The position numbers and the translations under genes are program-made. Source: JBAUHN01 sp049680295 (GTDB taxonomy: Bacteria > Pseudomonadota > Alphaproteobacteria > Rhodobacterales > Rhodobacteraceae). Taken from it: a stretch of 49,014 nt of DNA. The stretch spans positions 1 through 49,014 of the forward strand of contig JBAUHN010000159.1 of assembly GCA_049680295.1 (NCBI GenBank), read 5' to 3'. Below the pieces are notes generated by a model. The model did not search any database, was not told the DNA's origin, and saw only the letters and a program-made list of their open reading frames with translations. Positions 1 to 8,618 of this stretch are shown one piece after another; the first letter of the stretch is position 1; each line of letters opens with the position of its first letter.

Positions 1-2
1 AT

Positions 3-1991
3 TTCTCGGTCGCGGTCAAACCGGGAGAGGCCGTCGGTCTGGTCGGCGAATCCGGTTGCGGTAAATCCACCGTCGCCCTGGGGGTGATGCAGGACCTTGG
101 AAAAAACGGCCGTGTGGTGGGCGGGTCGATCAAATTCAAAGGCCGCGATCTGGGGGAAATGAGTCAGGAAGAACTGCGCGACATTCGCGGCTCTGAAATT
201 GCGATGATCTATCAAGAGCCAATGGCATCGCTGAACCCGGCGATGAAGATCGGCAAGCAGTTGATGGAAGTCCCGATGATCCATCAGGGGGCCACAGAAC
301 AGGACGCTTATGACCGCGCGCTTCAGGTGGTCACGGATGTCAAACTGCCCGATCCTGCGCGTATTTTGAATTCGTTTCCGCACCAACTGTCTGGTGGCCA
401 GCAGCAGCGCATTGTTATCGCCATGGCGCTGATGTCGGAGCCATCGTTGCTGATTTTGGACGAGCCGACCACGGCGCTGGACGTGACGGTTGAGGCGGCG
501 ATTGTCGAACTGGTTAAGGATCTGGGGCGCAAATACGGCACCTCGATGCTGTTTATCAGCCACAACCTTGGACTGGTGTTGGAGACCTGTGACCGGATTT
601 GTGTGATGTATTCCGGCGAAGCAGTTGAACGCGGCTCAATCGAGGATGTTTTCGATGAGATGCAACACCCCTATACGCAGGCGCTTTTCCGGTCGATCCC
701 CCTGCCCGGCGCGGATAAAAACGCGCGGCCCCTGGTTGCGATTCCCGGTAACTTTCCTTTGCCGCATGAACGGCCGAAGGGCTGTAACTTTGGCCCGCGT
801 TGCGACTATTTCGAAGCCGGTCGCTGTGACCGCAGTGACATCAAGATGGAGCCGGTCCCCGGCAATGACCGCCACCATTCGCGCTGCCTGAAGTTCAAGG
901 AAATCGACTGGCAGGCGCCGATGGAATTGGCCGAGGTCAAACAAAAAGGCGACATTGGCAAGGTTGTTCTGAAAATCGACAACCTCAAGAAATACTATGA
1001 GGTTGCGGCAAACGTGATCTTTGGCGGCGGCAATAAAAAGGTCGTCAAAGCCAATGAAACCCTCAGCTTTGAGGCGCGCGAATCTGAAACACTGGCGATT
1101 GTCGGCGAAAGCGGCTGTGGCAAATCCACATTTGCCAAGGTTCTGATGGGCCTGGAGACAGCAACCGAGGGCAGCATCCTGCTGGACAATAACGCCATCG
1201 AGAGCACACCGATTGAGGCGCGGAATACAAAGACCGTGGCCGACATTCAGATGGTGTTCCAAAATCCGTTTGATACGCTGAACCCGTCGATGACCGTCGG
1301 ACGCCAGATCATCCGGGCGCTGGAGATTTTTGGCATCGGCGCATCTGAAGCGGAACGCCAGGACCGGATGCTTAAACTGCTGGATCTGGTAAAACTGCCG
1401 CGTGAATTTGCCACCCGGATGCCGCGCCAATTGTCGGGTGGTCAAAAGCAACGCGTCGGCATCGCCCGTGCGTTTGCAGGGGATGCGCGGATTGTTGTGG
1501 CGGATGAGCCTGTGTCGGCGCTTGATGTTTCTGTGCAGGCGGCGGTGACCGATCTGCTGATGGAAATTCAGCGCGAACATAAAACCACCTTGCTGTTTAT
1601 CAGCCACGATCTGTCGATTGTCCGCTATCTGAGTGACCGGGTGATGGTAATGTATCTGGGCCATGTGGTTGAATTGGGCAGCACGGATCAGGTGTTCTCG
1701 CCGCCTTACCACCCCTATACGGAGGCGCTGCTGTCGGCGGTGCCTATTGCGGACACTTCTGTCAAGAAAAAGCACATCGTGCTTGAGGGCGACATCCCAT
1801 CGGCAATGAACCCGCCGCCCGGTTGTCCGTTCCAGACGCGCTGTCGGTGGAAATCAGAAGTTCCGGGCGGTCTGTGCGAAAAAGAAGTGCCGCCTGTACG
1901 CATGCTGGCCGATGGCCATCAGATGAAATGTCACTTAACAGATGAGAAACTGGCGGAAATGGAGCCGGTGATTGAACTGGCCGCCGAGTAG
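3..1991 (+). CDS. Fused two-domain peptide ABC transporter ATPase (DppD-DppF type), 5' truncated by window
   Basis: The reading frame is open from the left edge, so the true start lies outside the window; no internal start should be taken as the N-terminus. Two complete ATP-binding cassettes sit in tandem. The first has Walker A GESGCGKST at visible residues 15-23, signature LSGGQQQR and Walker B LLILDEP. The second has Walker A GESGCGKST near residue 370, signature LSGGQKQR and Walker B IVVADEP. Each is followed by the oligopeptide-type C-terminal extension (HPYTQALF..., HPYTEALL...) with a Cys-containing GCNFGPRC or GCPFQTRC motif. Known family members energise import of di/oligopeptides or related solutes, usually as two separate proteins; here both are one chain. 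The permease and binding-protein genes are presumably upstream. The actual substrate cannot be read from the sequence. Confidence 0.95.
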   Translation, partial: FSVAVKPGEAVGLVGESGCGKSTVALGVMQDLGKNGRVVGGSIKFKGRDLGEMSQEELRDIRGSEIAMIYQEPMASLNPAMKIGKQLMEVPMIHQGATEQDAYDRALQVVTDVKLPDPARILNSFPHQLSGGQQQRIVIAMALMSEPSLLILDEPTTALDVTVEAAIVELVKDLGRKYGTSMLFISHNLGLVLETCDRICVMYSGEAVERGSIEDVFDEMQHPYTQALFRSIPLPGADKNARPLVAIPGNFPLPHERPKGCNFGPRCDYFEAGRCDRSDIKMEPVPGNDRHHSRCLKFKEIDWQAPMELAEVKQKGDIGKVVLKIDNLKKYYEVAANVIFGGGNKKVVKANETLSFEARESETLAIVGESGCGKSTFAKVLMGLETATEGSILLDNNAIESTPIEARNTKTVADIQMVFQNPFDTLNPSMTVGRQIIRALEIFGIGASEAERQDRMLKLLDLVKLPREFATRMPRQLSGGQKQRVGIARAFAGDARIVVADEPVSALDVSVQAAVTDLLMEIQREHKTTLLFISHDLSIVRYLSDRVMVMYLGHVVELGSTDQVFSPPYHPYTEALLSAVPIADTSVKKKHIVLEGDIPSAMNPPPGCPFQTRCRWKSEVPGGLCEKEVPPVRMLADGHQMKCHLTDEKLAEMEPVIELAAE

Positions 1992-2059
1992 GATTTGGAC
2001 CACTGGGGCGGCCCAAACATGGGTCGCCTGCGCCGAGACGATTGTGATAGGCAAATAGC

Positions 2060-2461
2060 TCAGACCATAAACAATACGACAATCGCCAAAAAATAGCTGA
2101 GTGACGCATAAAGAATGCCCGGGCGCACATTGCGCACAAACATCGACATGGCCACAAATAGCGGTGCCAGCATCATCGCAATCAATGTCGGCGTCAGCAG
2201 AACTGCGTTTAAGTCTGTACCCGGCCCCCAGGCAGAGGATGTATCCAATGCGCCAGACAGCAATACACCGACCACACCGCCGCAAATAGCCGCAATACTA
2301 CAGGCCAGAAATCGACGCCGGGTGATCCGGCCCCGACGCGGCAATCGTTTGGTCCGGGCGCCATCTTTTATTTTAGGGGCAGGTCTGGGCATCACTGTCG
2401 GCCCGGCCGTGGCTGGTTGTTCGATCCGTGAAATACGGGCCTGAAAGCTGGTGGTCGACAT
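2060..2461 (-). CDS. Small predicted membrane protein, unknown function
   Basis: A 133-residue protein. The ATG at 2461 was chosen because AGGATT lies just upstream; a longer frame to 2533 lacks such a site. The N-terminal 50 residues are basic and Pro/Arg-rich (RTKRLPRRGRITRRRF), followed by about three hydrophobic segments (roughly residues 52-70, 86-106 and 114-132), so it probably sits in the inner membrane with the basic tail in the cytoplasm. I recognise no domain. It is the distal gene of a minus-strand stretch behind the lytic transglycosylase at 2591-3187, and is convergent with the ABC ATPase. Confidence 0.7.
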   Translation of the reverse strand: MSTTSFQARISRIEQPATAGPTVMPRPAPKIKDGARTKRLPRRGRITRRRFLACSIAAICGGVVGVLLSGALDTSSAWGPGTDLNAVLLTPTLIAMMLAPLFVAMSMFVRNVRPGILYASLSYFLAIVVLFMV

Positions 2462-2590
2462 GGCGTAATCCTGCAAAGCGCAACGTTCAGTTACAATTTG
2501 CAATAAAACTGGACAAAAACATGTCAGCTTCACGCTAAGAGTGTGGAAAATTACCCCAACACGCGAAAGGTGATCGGAATAGGGCGTGTT

Positions 2591-3187
2591 TCAGCTGCCC
2601 CAGATAATGCGAACGTAATTTTTGGTTTCGCGGTAAGGCGGCACGCCACCATATTTTTTTACCGCTGCAGGCCCGGCATTATAGGCCGCCAATGCCAGTC
2701 GCCACGTACCAAATTCCTGGAACTGCTGCTTGAGGTAGCGTGCGCCACCATCAAGGTTCTGGTGTGGATCGCGTGGATCAACCCGCAAGACACGCGCAGT
2801 TTGCGGCATCAACTGAGCAAGACCAAATGCACCTTTGTGGGATTTGGCGTTCGGGTTCCAGCCGCTTTCCTGCTGCACCAGACGCAAAAACAAGTCCTCT
2901 GGCACACCGTAGCGTTGCGCGGCCTGACGCGCCATATTCAGATACTGGCCCTTGTATTTACCGGTATAGGATGGCGTGTTCCATTTGCTTGGCGTGTTCA
3001 CCGTTGGTGGTTTTAACCGGATAGAGTTTGAATATTGTTTGGACGCCCGTGTATCCAGCAATCGTTTTTGCGATGCGAAAAGAGAATTGCGGCTTTTGGA
3101 GGAAAATACCTCTGCCTGCGCGGGCATTGCACCCAATACCGATAGGGCAGCCGCCACCGCGACCCCAGATTTCACTACTTTGATCAT
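2591..3187 (-). CDS. Lytic transglycosylase (SLT domain)
   Basis: A 198-residue exported peptidoglycan-cleaving enzyme. A signal peptide covers about residues 1-25, ending in AMPAQA. The SLT domain occupies roughly residues 82-195: the catalytic Glu is E107 in LVQQESGWN, followed by the family motifs GAFGLAQLMPQTA and AAYNAGPAAV. Such enzymes cut the MurNAc-GlcNAc bond and leave a 1,6-anhydro end, acting in the periplasm. The ATG at 3187 is preceded by GGGGGAC and puts the signal peptide at the N-terminus; the frame continues upstream to 3253 without a better site. The protein is short and has no other domain, like the small accessory transglycosylases of Rhodobacterales. It is divergent from ssb. 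Confidence 0.9.
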   Translation of the reverse strand: MIKVVKSGVAVAAALSVLGAMPAQAEVFSSKSRNSLFASQKRLLDTRASKQYSNSIRLKPPTVNTPSKWNTPSYTGKYKGQYLNMARQAAQRYGVPEDLFLRLVQQESGWNPNAKSHKGAFGLAQLMPQTARVLRVDPRDPHQNLDGGARYLKQQFQEFGTWRLALAAYNAGPAAVKKYGGVPPYRETKNYVRIIWGS

Positions 3188-3392
3188 TCGTCCCCCAGAA
3201 CACACTACGCTCGCGATCCGCAGCAACATAACGTAATTGTCGCTTGGGTCCAATCCTTTAGGTCCTCATCACGTTTGAGTAGAATTCATGTGCAGTTAAC
3301 TATGTCTCAATATGGCTGGCGTCGATATAAAGCCTTTCAACAGCGCCAACCGGATTCGCGCGCAATCTGTTTTAACCAACCAAGGGGGCACA

Positions 3393-3881
3393 ATGGCCGG
3401 CTCAGTCAACAAAGTAATTCTCATCGGCAATCTGGGGCGCGACCCCGAAGTCCGCACATTCCAGAACGGTGGCAAAGTCTGCAATCTGCGCATTGCCACG
3501 TCGGAGGCATGGAAAGACCGCAACACCGGCGAGCGGAAAGAAAAAACAGAATGGCACTCGGTCGCCATTTTTCAGGAAGGTCTTGTGCGCATCGCCGAGC
3601 AATATCTGAAAAAAGGCTCGAAAGTATATATTGAAGGCCAGTTGCAAACCCGCAAATGGCAGGATCAATCGGGTCAGGACAAGTATTCCACCGAAGTTGT
3701 GCTGCAAGGCTTTAACGGCACGCTTACCATGCTGGACGGTCGCGATGGCGGCGGCGGCGGCGGTGGTGGCTACGACAGTGGCCCATCGGGCGGTGGCTAT
3801 GACAGTGGCCCACCTTCAAGCGGCGGATCTGGTGGCGGCAGCGCCCCATCGCGCGATTTGGATGATGAAATTCCGTTCTGA
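3393..3881 (+). CDS. ssb: Single-stranded DNA-binding protein
   Basis: A 162-residue SSB. Residues 1-110 form the OB fold (starting MAGSVNKVILIGNLGRDPE, with KTEWHSVAIF and KGSKVYIEGQLQTRKWQ). They are followed by a Gly-rich flexible linker with a run of eight Gly and two YDSGP repeats. The acidic tip ends DDEIPF, the conserved docking peptide for replication and repair partners. The protein coats single-stranded DNA as a tetramer during replication, recombination and repair. The ATG at 3393 has AAGGGGG seven bases upstream and matches the usual SSB N-terminus; the frame extends to 3312 but that leader is not SSB-like. A terminator follows at 3915. Confidence 0.97.
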   Translation: MAGSVNKVILIGNLGRDPEVRTFQNGGKVCNLRIATSEAWKDRNTGERKEKTEWHSVAIFQEGLVRIAEQYLKKGSKVYIEGQLQTRKWQDQSGQDKYSTEVVLQGFNGTLTMLDGRDGGGGGGGGYDSGPSGGGYDSGPPSSGGSGGGSAPSRDLDDEIPF

Positions 3882-3914
3882 ACCAACCCCGTTTTCCCAA
3901 ACAATATCACTGAC

Positions 3915-3946
3915 AAAACGCAGGGCGAATGCTCTGCGTTTTTTTT
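3915..3946 (+). terminator. Rho-independent terminator after ssb
   Basis: The arms AAAACGCAG (3915-3923) and CTGCGTTTT (3934-3942) are perfect complements and are followed by a T tract to 3946. The A run on the left arm gives a T run on the other strand too, so it may also end the aroK-aroB transcript, whose stop codon is at 3948. Confidence 0.8.
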
Positions 3947-3947
3947 G

Positions 3948-5063
3948 TTACTGTCTCTGTTTCAGGGCGTCATGCAAAACGGATAAAACGGCGTCATGCG
4001 GTACCTCATCGGTTACAAACGCTTGTCCAATCCCCCGCGCAAGAATGAAATTCAACCGTCCCGCCACGACTTTTTTGTCCTGCCCCATTAGGTTCAACAA
4101 ACCCGCCGCATCGGGCAGTTCTCCGTCAATGTCGCTCAGATCGGTCTTCATGCCCATTGCCGCCAAATGGGCGCGAACCCGGCTTGGATCTTCCTGAGAA
4201 CACAGGCCCAGACGGGCCGACAACTCAAACGCCAACGCACAGCCAATGGCGACACCTTCGCCGTGCAACAACCGGTCCGAATAGCCGGTTGCCGCCTCAA
4301 GCGCGTGACAGAACGTGTGGCCCAGGTTCAACAGTGCACGCTCGCCCTGCTCGGTCTCGTCGCGCGTGACAATGCCCGCCTTCATCGCGACGGATCGTTT
4401 CACCGCTTGGGTCTGGGCCGCGCCATCACCCGCAGCCAGCGCCATACCGTTTGCTTCCAGCCATTCAAAGAAATCCAGATCCCCCAGAAGTCCATATTTC
4501 ACAACTTCGCCATATCCGGCCAGAAAATCGCGCGGGCTTAGCGTGTTCAATACGTCCGTATCGGCCAAGACCAAACTGGGCTGGTGAAACGCCCCGATCA
4601 GGTTTTTGCCATGTGCCGCGTTGATCCCGGTCTTACCGCCGACGGAACTGTCGACCTGGGCCAAAAGCGATGTGGGGATTTGCACAAACCGCACCCCGCG
4701 CCGCAGCGTCGCTGCAGCAAAGCCTGCCAGATCGCCAATCACACCGCCGCCAAAGGCAACAACAACATCATTGCGTTCGATTTTCTGATCCAGCAGCCAG
4801 CCAAGGCACAGTTTCAGACTGTCCCATGATTTAGTGCCCTCGCCCGGCATCATGACCAGCGATAATGCCTCAATCCCCTGTGCCGACAACCCGGCCGTCA
4901 GCGCATCAAGATGCAGGCGGGCGACGTTCTGGTCGGTGATAATCGCAACACGTGGCTGTTGCAGCATCGGCGCAATAAATGTGCCTGCGTCGGCCAATAG
5001 TCCCGGCCCGATCTCAATGTCATATTCGCGCCCCGGCAAATCGACCGTCACCTGTTCACGCAT
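3948..5063 (-). CDS. aroB: 3-dehydroquinate synthase
   Basis: A 371-residue enzyme that converts DAHP to 3-dehydroquinate, the second step of the shikimate pathway, using NAD and a divalent metal in the cytoplasm. The conserved block FGGGVIGDLAGFAA lies near residue 104, followed by IPTSLLAQVDSSVGGKTGIN, then EVVKYGLL, and the metal-ligand regions NLGHTFCHALE and LLHGEGVAIG. The length is typical. The start at 5063 (MREQVTVDLPG) overlaps the end of aroK by eight bases, which suggests translational coupling in an aroK-aroB operon, an arrangement common in proteobacteria. Confidence 0.96.
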   Translation of the reverse strand: MREQVTVDLPGREYDIEIGPGLLADAGTFIAPMLQQPRVAIITDQNVARLHLDALTAGLSAQGIEALSLVMMPGEGTKSWDSLKLCLGWLLDQKIERNDVVVAFGGGVIGDLAGFAAATLRRGVRFVQIPTSLLAQVDSSVGGKTGINAAHGKNLIGAFHQPSLVLADTDVLNTLSPRDFLAGYGEVVKYGLLGDLDFFEWLEANGMALAAGDGAAQTQAVKRSVAMKAGIVTRDETEQGERALLNLGHTFCHALEAATGYSDRLLHGEGVAIGCALAFELSARLGLCSQEDPSRVRAHLAAMGMKTDLSDIDGELPDAAGLLNLMGQDKKVVAGRLNFILARGIGQAFVTDEVPHDAVLSVLHDALKQRQ

Positions 5064-5631
5064 TCGAGCTCTCCAGTACATCCGGACGGCTCAGCAATGT
5101 TTCAATCACCCGCTGCGCCATTTCTTCAATTGACAGTTTTGGCATGCAACGCACGCTCAGATCCGCCTTTTCATAGAGCGGCACCCGATCCGCAAACAAA
5201 GCAGTCAGCGTTTCTCGCGGGTTCTTGGTGCGCAACAAAGGCCGGGTATCGCGATGGCGCACCCGCGACCACAGCAGGTCAAGATCCGCATTCAGCCAGA
5301 CTGAAACGCCTTTTGCAGAAATCTCTTGCTGATTGGCTGCAGATAGAAACGCGCCGCCGCCGACGGATAATATCCCCGGTGCCTGATCCAGCAAACGGGC
5401 AATTACCTGCGCCTCGCGTTTGCGAAAAAACGCCTCGCCGTCGCGCGCAAAAATTTCTGGGACGCTCATATTTGCGGCCTCGACAATCTTGGCGTCGGAA
5501 TCAACAAAAGGCACACCAAGTTTCACGGCAAGCGCGCGCCCCACAGCCGTTTTCCCCGCCCCCATCATACCCACCATCACAACGGTTTTTTTCAGGTGAT
5601 ACGCAGAGTTTTTGGCGGCTGTCTCGGCCAT
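5056..5631 (-). CDS. aroK: Shikimate kinase
   Basis: A 191-residue kinase that phosphorylates shikimate at the 3-hydroxyl with ATP. The Walker A GMMGAGKT is at residues 21-28; the shikimate-binding DSD, the GGGAF loop and the lid region RHRDTRPLL follow in the usual order. The ATG at 5631 was chosen because it gives about 15 residues before the core and a GAG-rich sequence precedes it. The frame runs far upstream with no family similarity and crosses a promoter-like region. It is the first gene of the aroK-aroB unit and is divergent from the 49-aa peptide gene at 5734. Confidence 0.94.
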   Translation of the reverse strand: MAETAAKNSAYHLKKTVVMVGMMGAGKTAVGRALAVKLGVPFVDSDAKIVEAANMSVPEIFARDGEAFFRKREAQVIARLLDQAPGILSVGGGAFLSAANQQEISAKGVSVWLNADLDLLWSRVRHRDTRPLLRTKNPRETLTALFADRVPLYEKADLSVRCMPKLSIEEMAQRVIETLLSRPDVLESSNA

Positions 5632-5733
5632 GGATTGCTCAATTTCTCTCATAGTTTTGTGAATGACGTGAAATTGCCCAAAAGGCCATATATAAGTTAG
5701 ATCAATCGTGACAACTCCGGGGCATTGTATTTG

Positions 5734-5883
5734 ATGGGACGAATATTTAAGGCGCTGATATACCTGATTATTATCGGGTTTATCGGCTTGGTGGGCTATG
5801 CCTACGTCGGGCCGTTTTTTGGTGTCGATTTCTCGGCACCGCAAAGCGAAATGCGCGAACCTGTGGTCCTGGATGCAAATTAA
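5734..5883 (+). CDS. 49-residue single-span membrane peptide
   Basis: The peptide begins MGRIFKALIYLIIIGFIGL. One hydrophobic helix covers about residues 7-27, with basic residues before it and an acidic C-terminal tail after it (GVDFSAPQSE...), so a cytoplasmic N-terminus is expected. Its stop at 5881-5883 overlaps the start of the exported 531-residue protein (5873) by eleven bases, which argues for coupled translation and for a real gene. Function is unknown. It is short enough that automatic annotation often misses it. Confidence 0.65.
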   Translation: MGRIFKALIYLIIIGFIGLVGYAYVGPFFGVDFSAPQSEMREPVVLDAN

Positions 5884-7468
5884 ACGCCTCATCAGTGTCG
5901 GAATTTTGATCTGCGGTTGCGGATTGTTTGGTCTGGATGCGCTTGCCCAGAACCAATCAGATAACCGGGTCGCTGCTGTCGTTTCGGATCAGCCGTTGTC
6001 GGTTATCGACTGGCTGGAACAAAACCCCGCGCCCGCAACCCTGACACCGGTTGGAATGCCCAAACAGACCGAACCGCCGATCACCCATTCGGGGACAATC
6101 CCGCAGGTGACGGTTACCGAACTTGGGCAAACCCAGTCACGTCAGGTTGGATTGGTGCCGCGTGCTGTCACCGGATTGCCCGGCAACATCTGGTTTGGCA
6201 GTGAAACCTCGCGCGTCAGTGCTTTGTTGCGCCGCCTGCCAGATTTACGTCTGCCCGCCGCACGGTCCTTGTTGTTCACTTTGCTTCTGGCCGAAGCGGA
6301 GGGGCCGAAAGGGGACGCATCCCAGCAAGATATTTTCACCCTTGCCCGTGTCGCGGCGCTGCAACGGTTCGGTGCACTCGATCCGGCGATGTCACTGATC
6401 GAACAATCCGGGCCCACACGCGACGCCGCACATTTCGCAACCTACATGGATTTAAGCCTTCTGATTGGTTCTGAGGATGCGGCCTGTGCGATACTGCCCA
6501 GTGTTCCCCATTTGGCGCCTTCTTATGCGCACCGGGTGTTTTGCGCCGCCCGTACCGGGCATTGGAATGACGCAGCCCTTATGCTGGACACCGGCCGCGC
6601 TGTTGGCGTCATACCGGACGCCGATGCCGATCTGCTGGACAGGTTTTTGCATCCGGACGCTTTTGAAGACGCGCAACCCATGCCGACACCTGCAAAAATG
6701 ACGCCGCTGCTGTTTCGCTTGCATGAAACCATCGGAGAGCCGCTGTCGACGCGAACATTGTCACGCGAATATGCTGTGGCCGATTTGCGCGATCTCGCCG
6801 GCTGGAAAAGCCAGCTTGAAGCCGCAGAGCGTCTGACCCGCGTCGGCGCCCTGCCCGACAACCGGTTTTTAGGCATTTACACCGCCCGTCTGCCAGCAGC
6901 CTCCGGCGGCATATGGGACCGGGTTGAAGCGTTGCAAAAATTTGAAACGGCTCTGGGGACTGGCAGCACATCGGCTGTTGAAAAGACATTGCCTTCCGCA
7001 TGGCGCGCCATGCAGGCCGCCCAGCTTGAGGTCGCTTTTGCAACACTGTTCGCAGATCAGTTGACCGGGCTTACCTTGTCGGGTTCTGCCGGGCGGATCG
7101 CCTTTGAAATGGCGCTTTTGTCGCCGGAATATGAAACCGCCAAAGCCTCAGGGCAACAATCAAACGCCGGGCTTTACACCGCCATTGCCTCAGGCGCGAC
7201 AGATACTCTTCCCCAACAAACCGATCCCAAGGCGCGCGCCGTAATTTCCGGCTTTTCGCGCCAGGCTGCACCTGCAGATCTGTCCGATATGGTCGCCCAA
7301 AACCGTCTTGGCGAGACCATTCTGCGTACACTGAAAATGCTGGATGACGGCGCAAGGGGCGATTTGTCGTCCCTGACAAAAGCCCTTGGCACCCTGCGTG
7401 CGCTTGGCCTGGAAGACACCGCAAGACGCGCGGCCCTTCAGGTTCTTTTAATAGAACCGATCAACTGA
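5873..7468 (+). CDS. Exported Ala-rich protein of unknown function, upstream of xerD
   Basis: A 531-residue protein. The ATG at 5873 gives a clean signal peptide (MQIKRLISVGILICGCGLFG, then LDALAQ with a likely cleavage after ALA), so it is probably periplasmic. A Pro-rich segment follows at residues 30-75. The rest is Ala/Leu-rich and looks mainly helical, with repeated short helical stretches (for example AARSLLFTLLLAEAEG and ALQRFGALDPAMSLIEQ) that could be a TPR-like solenoid. I recognise no catalytic motif. It overlaps the preceding 49-aa gene and overlaps xerD by one base (TGATG), so the three form one transcriptional unit. Confidence 0.8.
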   Translation: MQIKRLISVGILICGCGLFGLDALAQNQSDNRVAAVVSDQPLSVIDWLEQNPAPATLTPVGMPKQTEPPITHSGTIPQVTVTELGQTQSRQVGLVPRAVTGLPGNIWFGSETSRVSALLRRLPDLRLPAARSLLFTLLLAEAEGPKGDASQQDIFTLARVAALQRFGALDPAMSLIEQSGPTRDAAHFATYMDLSLLIGSEDAACAILPSVPHLAPSYAHRVFCAARTGHWNDAALMLDTGRAVGVIPDADADLLDRFLHPDAFEDAQPMPTPAKMTPLLFRLHETIGEPLSTRTLSREYAVADLRDLAGWKSQLEAAERLTRVGALPDNRFLGIYTARLPAASGGIWDRVEALQKFETALGTGSTSAVEKTLPSAWRAMQAAQLEVAFATLFADQLTGLTLSGSAGRIAFEMALLSPEYETAKASGQQSNAGLYTAIASGATDTLPQQTDPKARAVISGFSRQAAPADLSDMVAQNRLGETILRTLKMLDDGARGDLSSLTKALGTLRALGLEDTARRAALQVLLIEPIN

Positions 7469-8427
7469 TGCCCACCGCGCATTGGATATCTGCATTTCTT
7501 GAGGCACAGGCCGCCGAAGTCGGATCCGCACGCAACACACTTTTGGCCTATGGGCGCGATCTGCTGGATTTTGAAAATTGGCTGACGCAAAAATCTATCG
7601 GATTTGACACCGCCTCCCGCGCTGATGTTGAGGCCTATCTTGTCTATTGCGACGCCCAGGGGCTGGCCAAATCGACACGCGCCCGCAGACTATCCGCCAT
7701 CAAGCAGCTTTACCGTTTCGCATTTGAAGAATCCTGGCGCAAAGACAACCCTGCCATCCAGATATCCGGCCCCGGACGCGACAAGCGATTGCCAAAAACC
7801 CTCGGTGAAGATGATGTAGACCGCTTGCTTGACGCGGCGCGCAACTCTGGCCGCAACACGATCGAAAAGATCCGCAACACCTGCCTGATGGAATTATTAT
7901 ATGCAACAGGCATGCGCGTGACCGAACTGGTCAGCCTGCCGGTCAGCACCACAAGGGGTGATCCGCGATTGCTGCTCATTCTCGGTAAGGGCGGCAAAGA
8001 GCGTCTGATCCCGCTGTCCCCGCCTGCCCGCGCAGCCCTCGCTGCTTGGTTACTGGTCCGCGACCAATTGCAAGAAGATGCACAAAGCAAAGGTGCCGCC
8101 CCCTCACGGTTTCTATTCCCGTCACGCGGGGCCAGCGGCCACCTGACCCGGCACCGGTTTTATCTGTTGATCAAAGAATTCGCTGTCGCCGGTGGTGTCG
8201 CACCTTCCCGCGTCACGCCGCACACTTTGCGCCATGCCTTTGCCACCCATCTTTTGGCCAATGGCGCCGACTTGTTGTCAATCCAGACCTTGCTGGGGCA
8301 CGCCGACGTCTCAACCACCGAAATCTACACCCATGTGCTGGAAGAAACCCTGACGAAACTTGTTTTGGAACACCATCCGTTGGCCAAGAACCACAAATCC
8401 ATCGGCAAAACAGCCGCCGATGACTGA
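7468..8427 (+). CDS. xerD: Site-specific tyrosine recombinase XerD
   Basis: A 319-residue recombinase. The N-terminal SAM-like core-binding domain occupies residues 5-90 (SARNTLLAYGRDLLDFENWL, STRARRLSAIKQLYRF) and the catalytic domain about 110-310. The catalytic set is visible: R150 in ATGMRVTELVSLP, the beta-hairpin Lys in GKGGKER, H252 and R255 in HTLRHAFATH, H278 in LLGHADVSTTE, and nucleophile Y287 in IYTHV. With XerC it resolves chromosome dimers at dif during division. The length and the single chromosomal context with aro genes fit XerD rather than a phage or integron integrase. Its ATG overlaps the upstream stop by one base. Confidence 0.93.
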   Translation: MPTAHWISAFLEAQAAEVGSARNTLLAYGRDLLDFENWLTQKSIGFDTASRADVEAYLVYCDAQGLAKSTRARRLSAIKQLYRFAFEESWRKDNPAIQISGPGRDKRLPKTLGEDDVDRLLDAARNSGRNTIEKIRNTCLMELLYATGMRVTELVSLPVSTTRGDPRLLLILGKGGKERLIPLSPPARAALAAWLLVRDQLQEDAQSKGAAPSRFLFPSRGASGHLTRHRFYLLIKEFAVAGGVAPSRVTPHTLRHAFATHLLANGADLLSIQTLLGHADVSTTEIYTHVLEETLTKLVLEHHPLAKNHKSIGKTAADD

Positions 8428-8618
8428 TAGTACAAACGGTCCTTGCGGTGGCACATATCCTCCATTCGCGATCCCAGCCGCAAAATGTTGCGCGCCCGAG
8501 GCAACAATTACGCCAGAATGTCATTTCGATTGCCGCTGATGTCCTTGAATGACGTCGCCCGCACACCCATAACAACAGTCTATTACGTTTCGCTTTAACA
8601 TCAAAGGTACCGCCCCAT

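Noticed and set aside
636..1775. Long open frame on the minus strand opposite the ABC ATPase
   Set aside because: It mirrors a well-supported ATPase gene, has a His/Arg/Gln-rich composition and shows no family motif.
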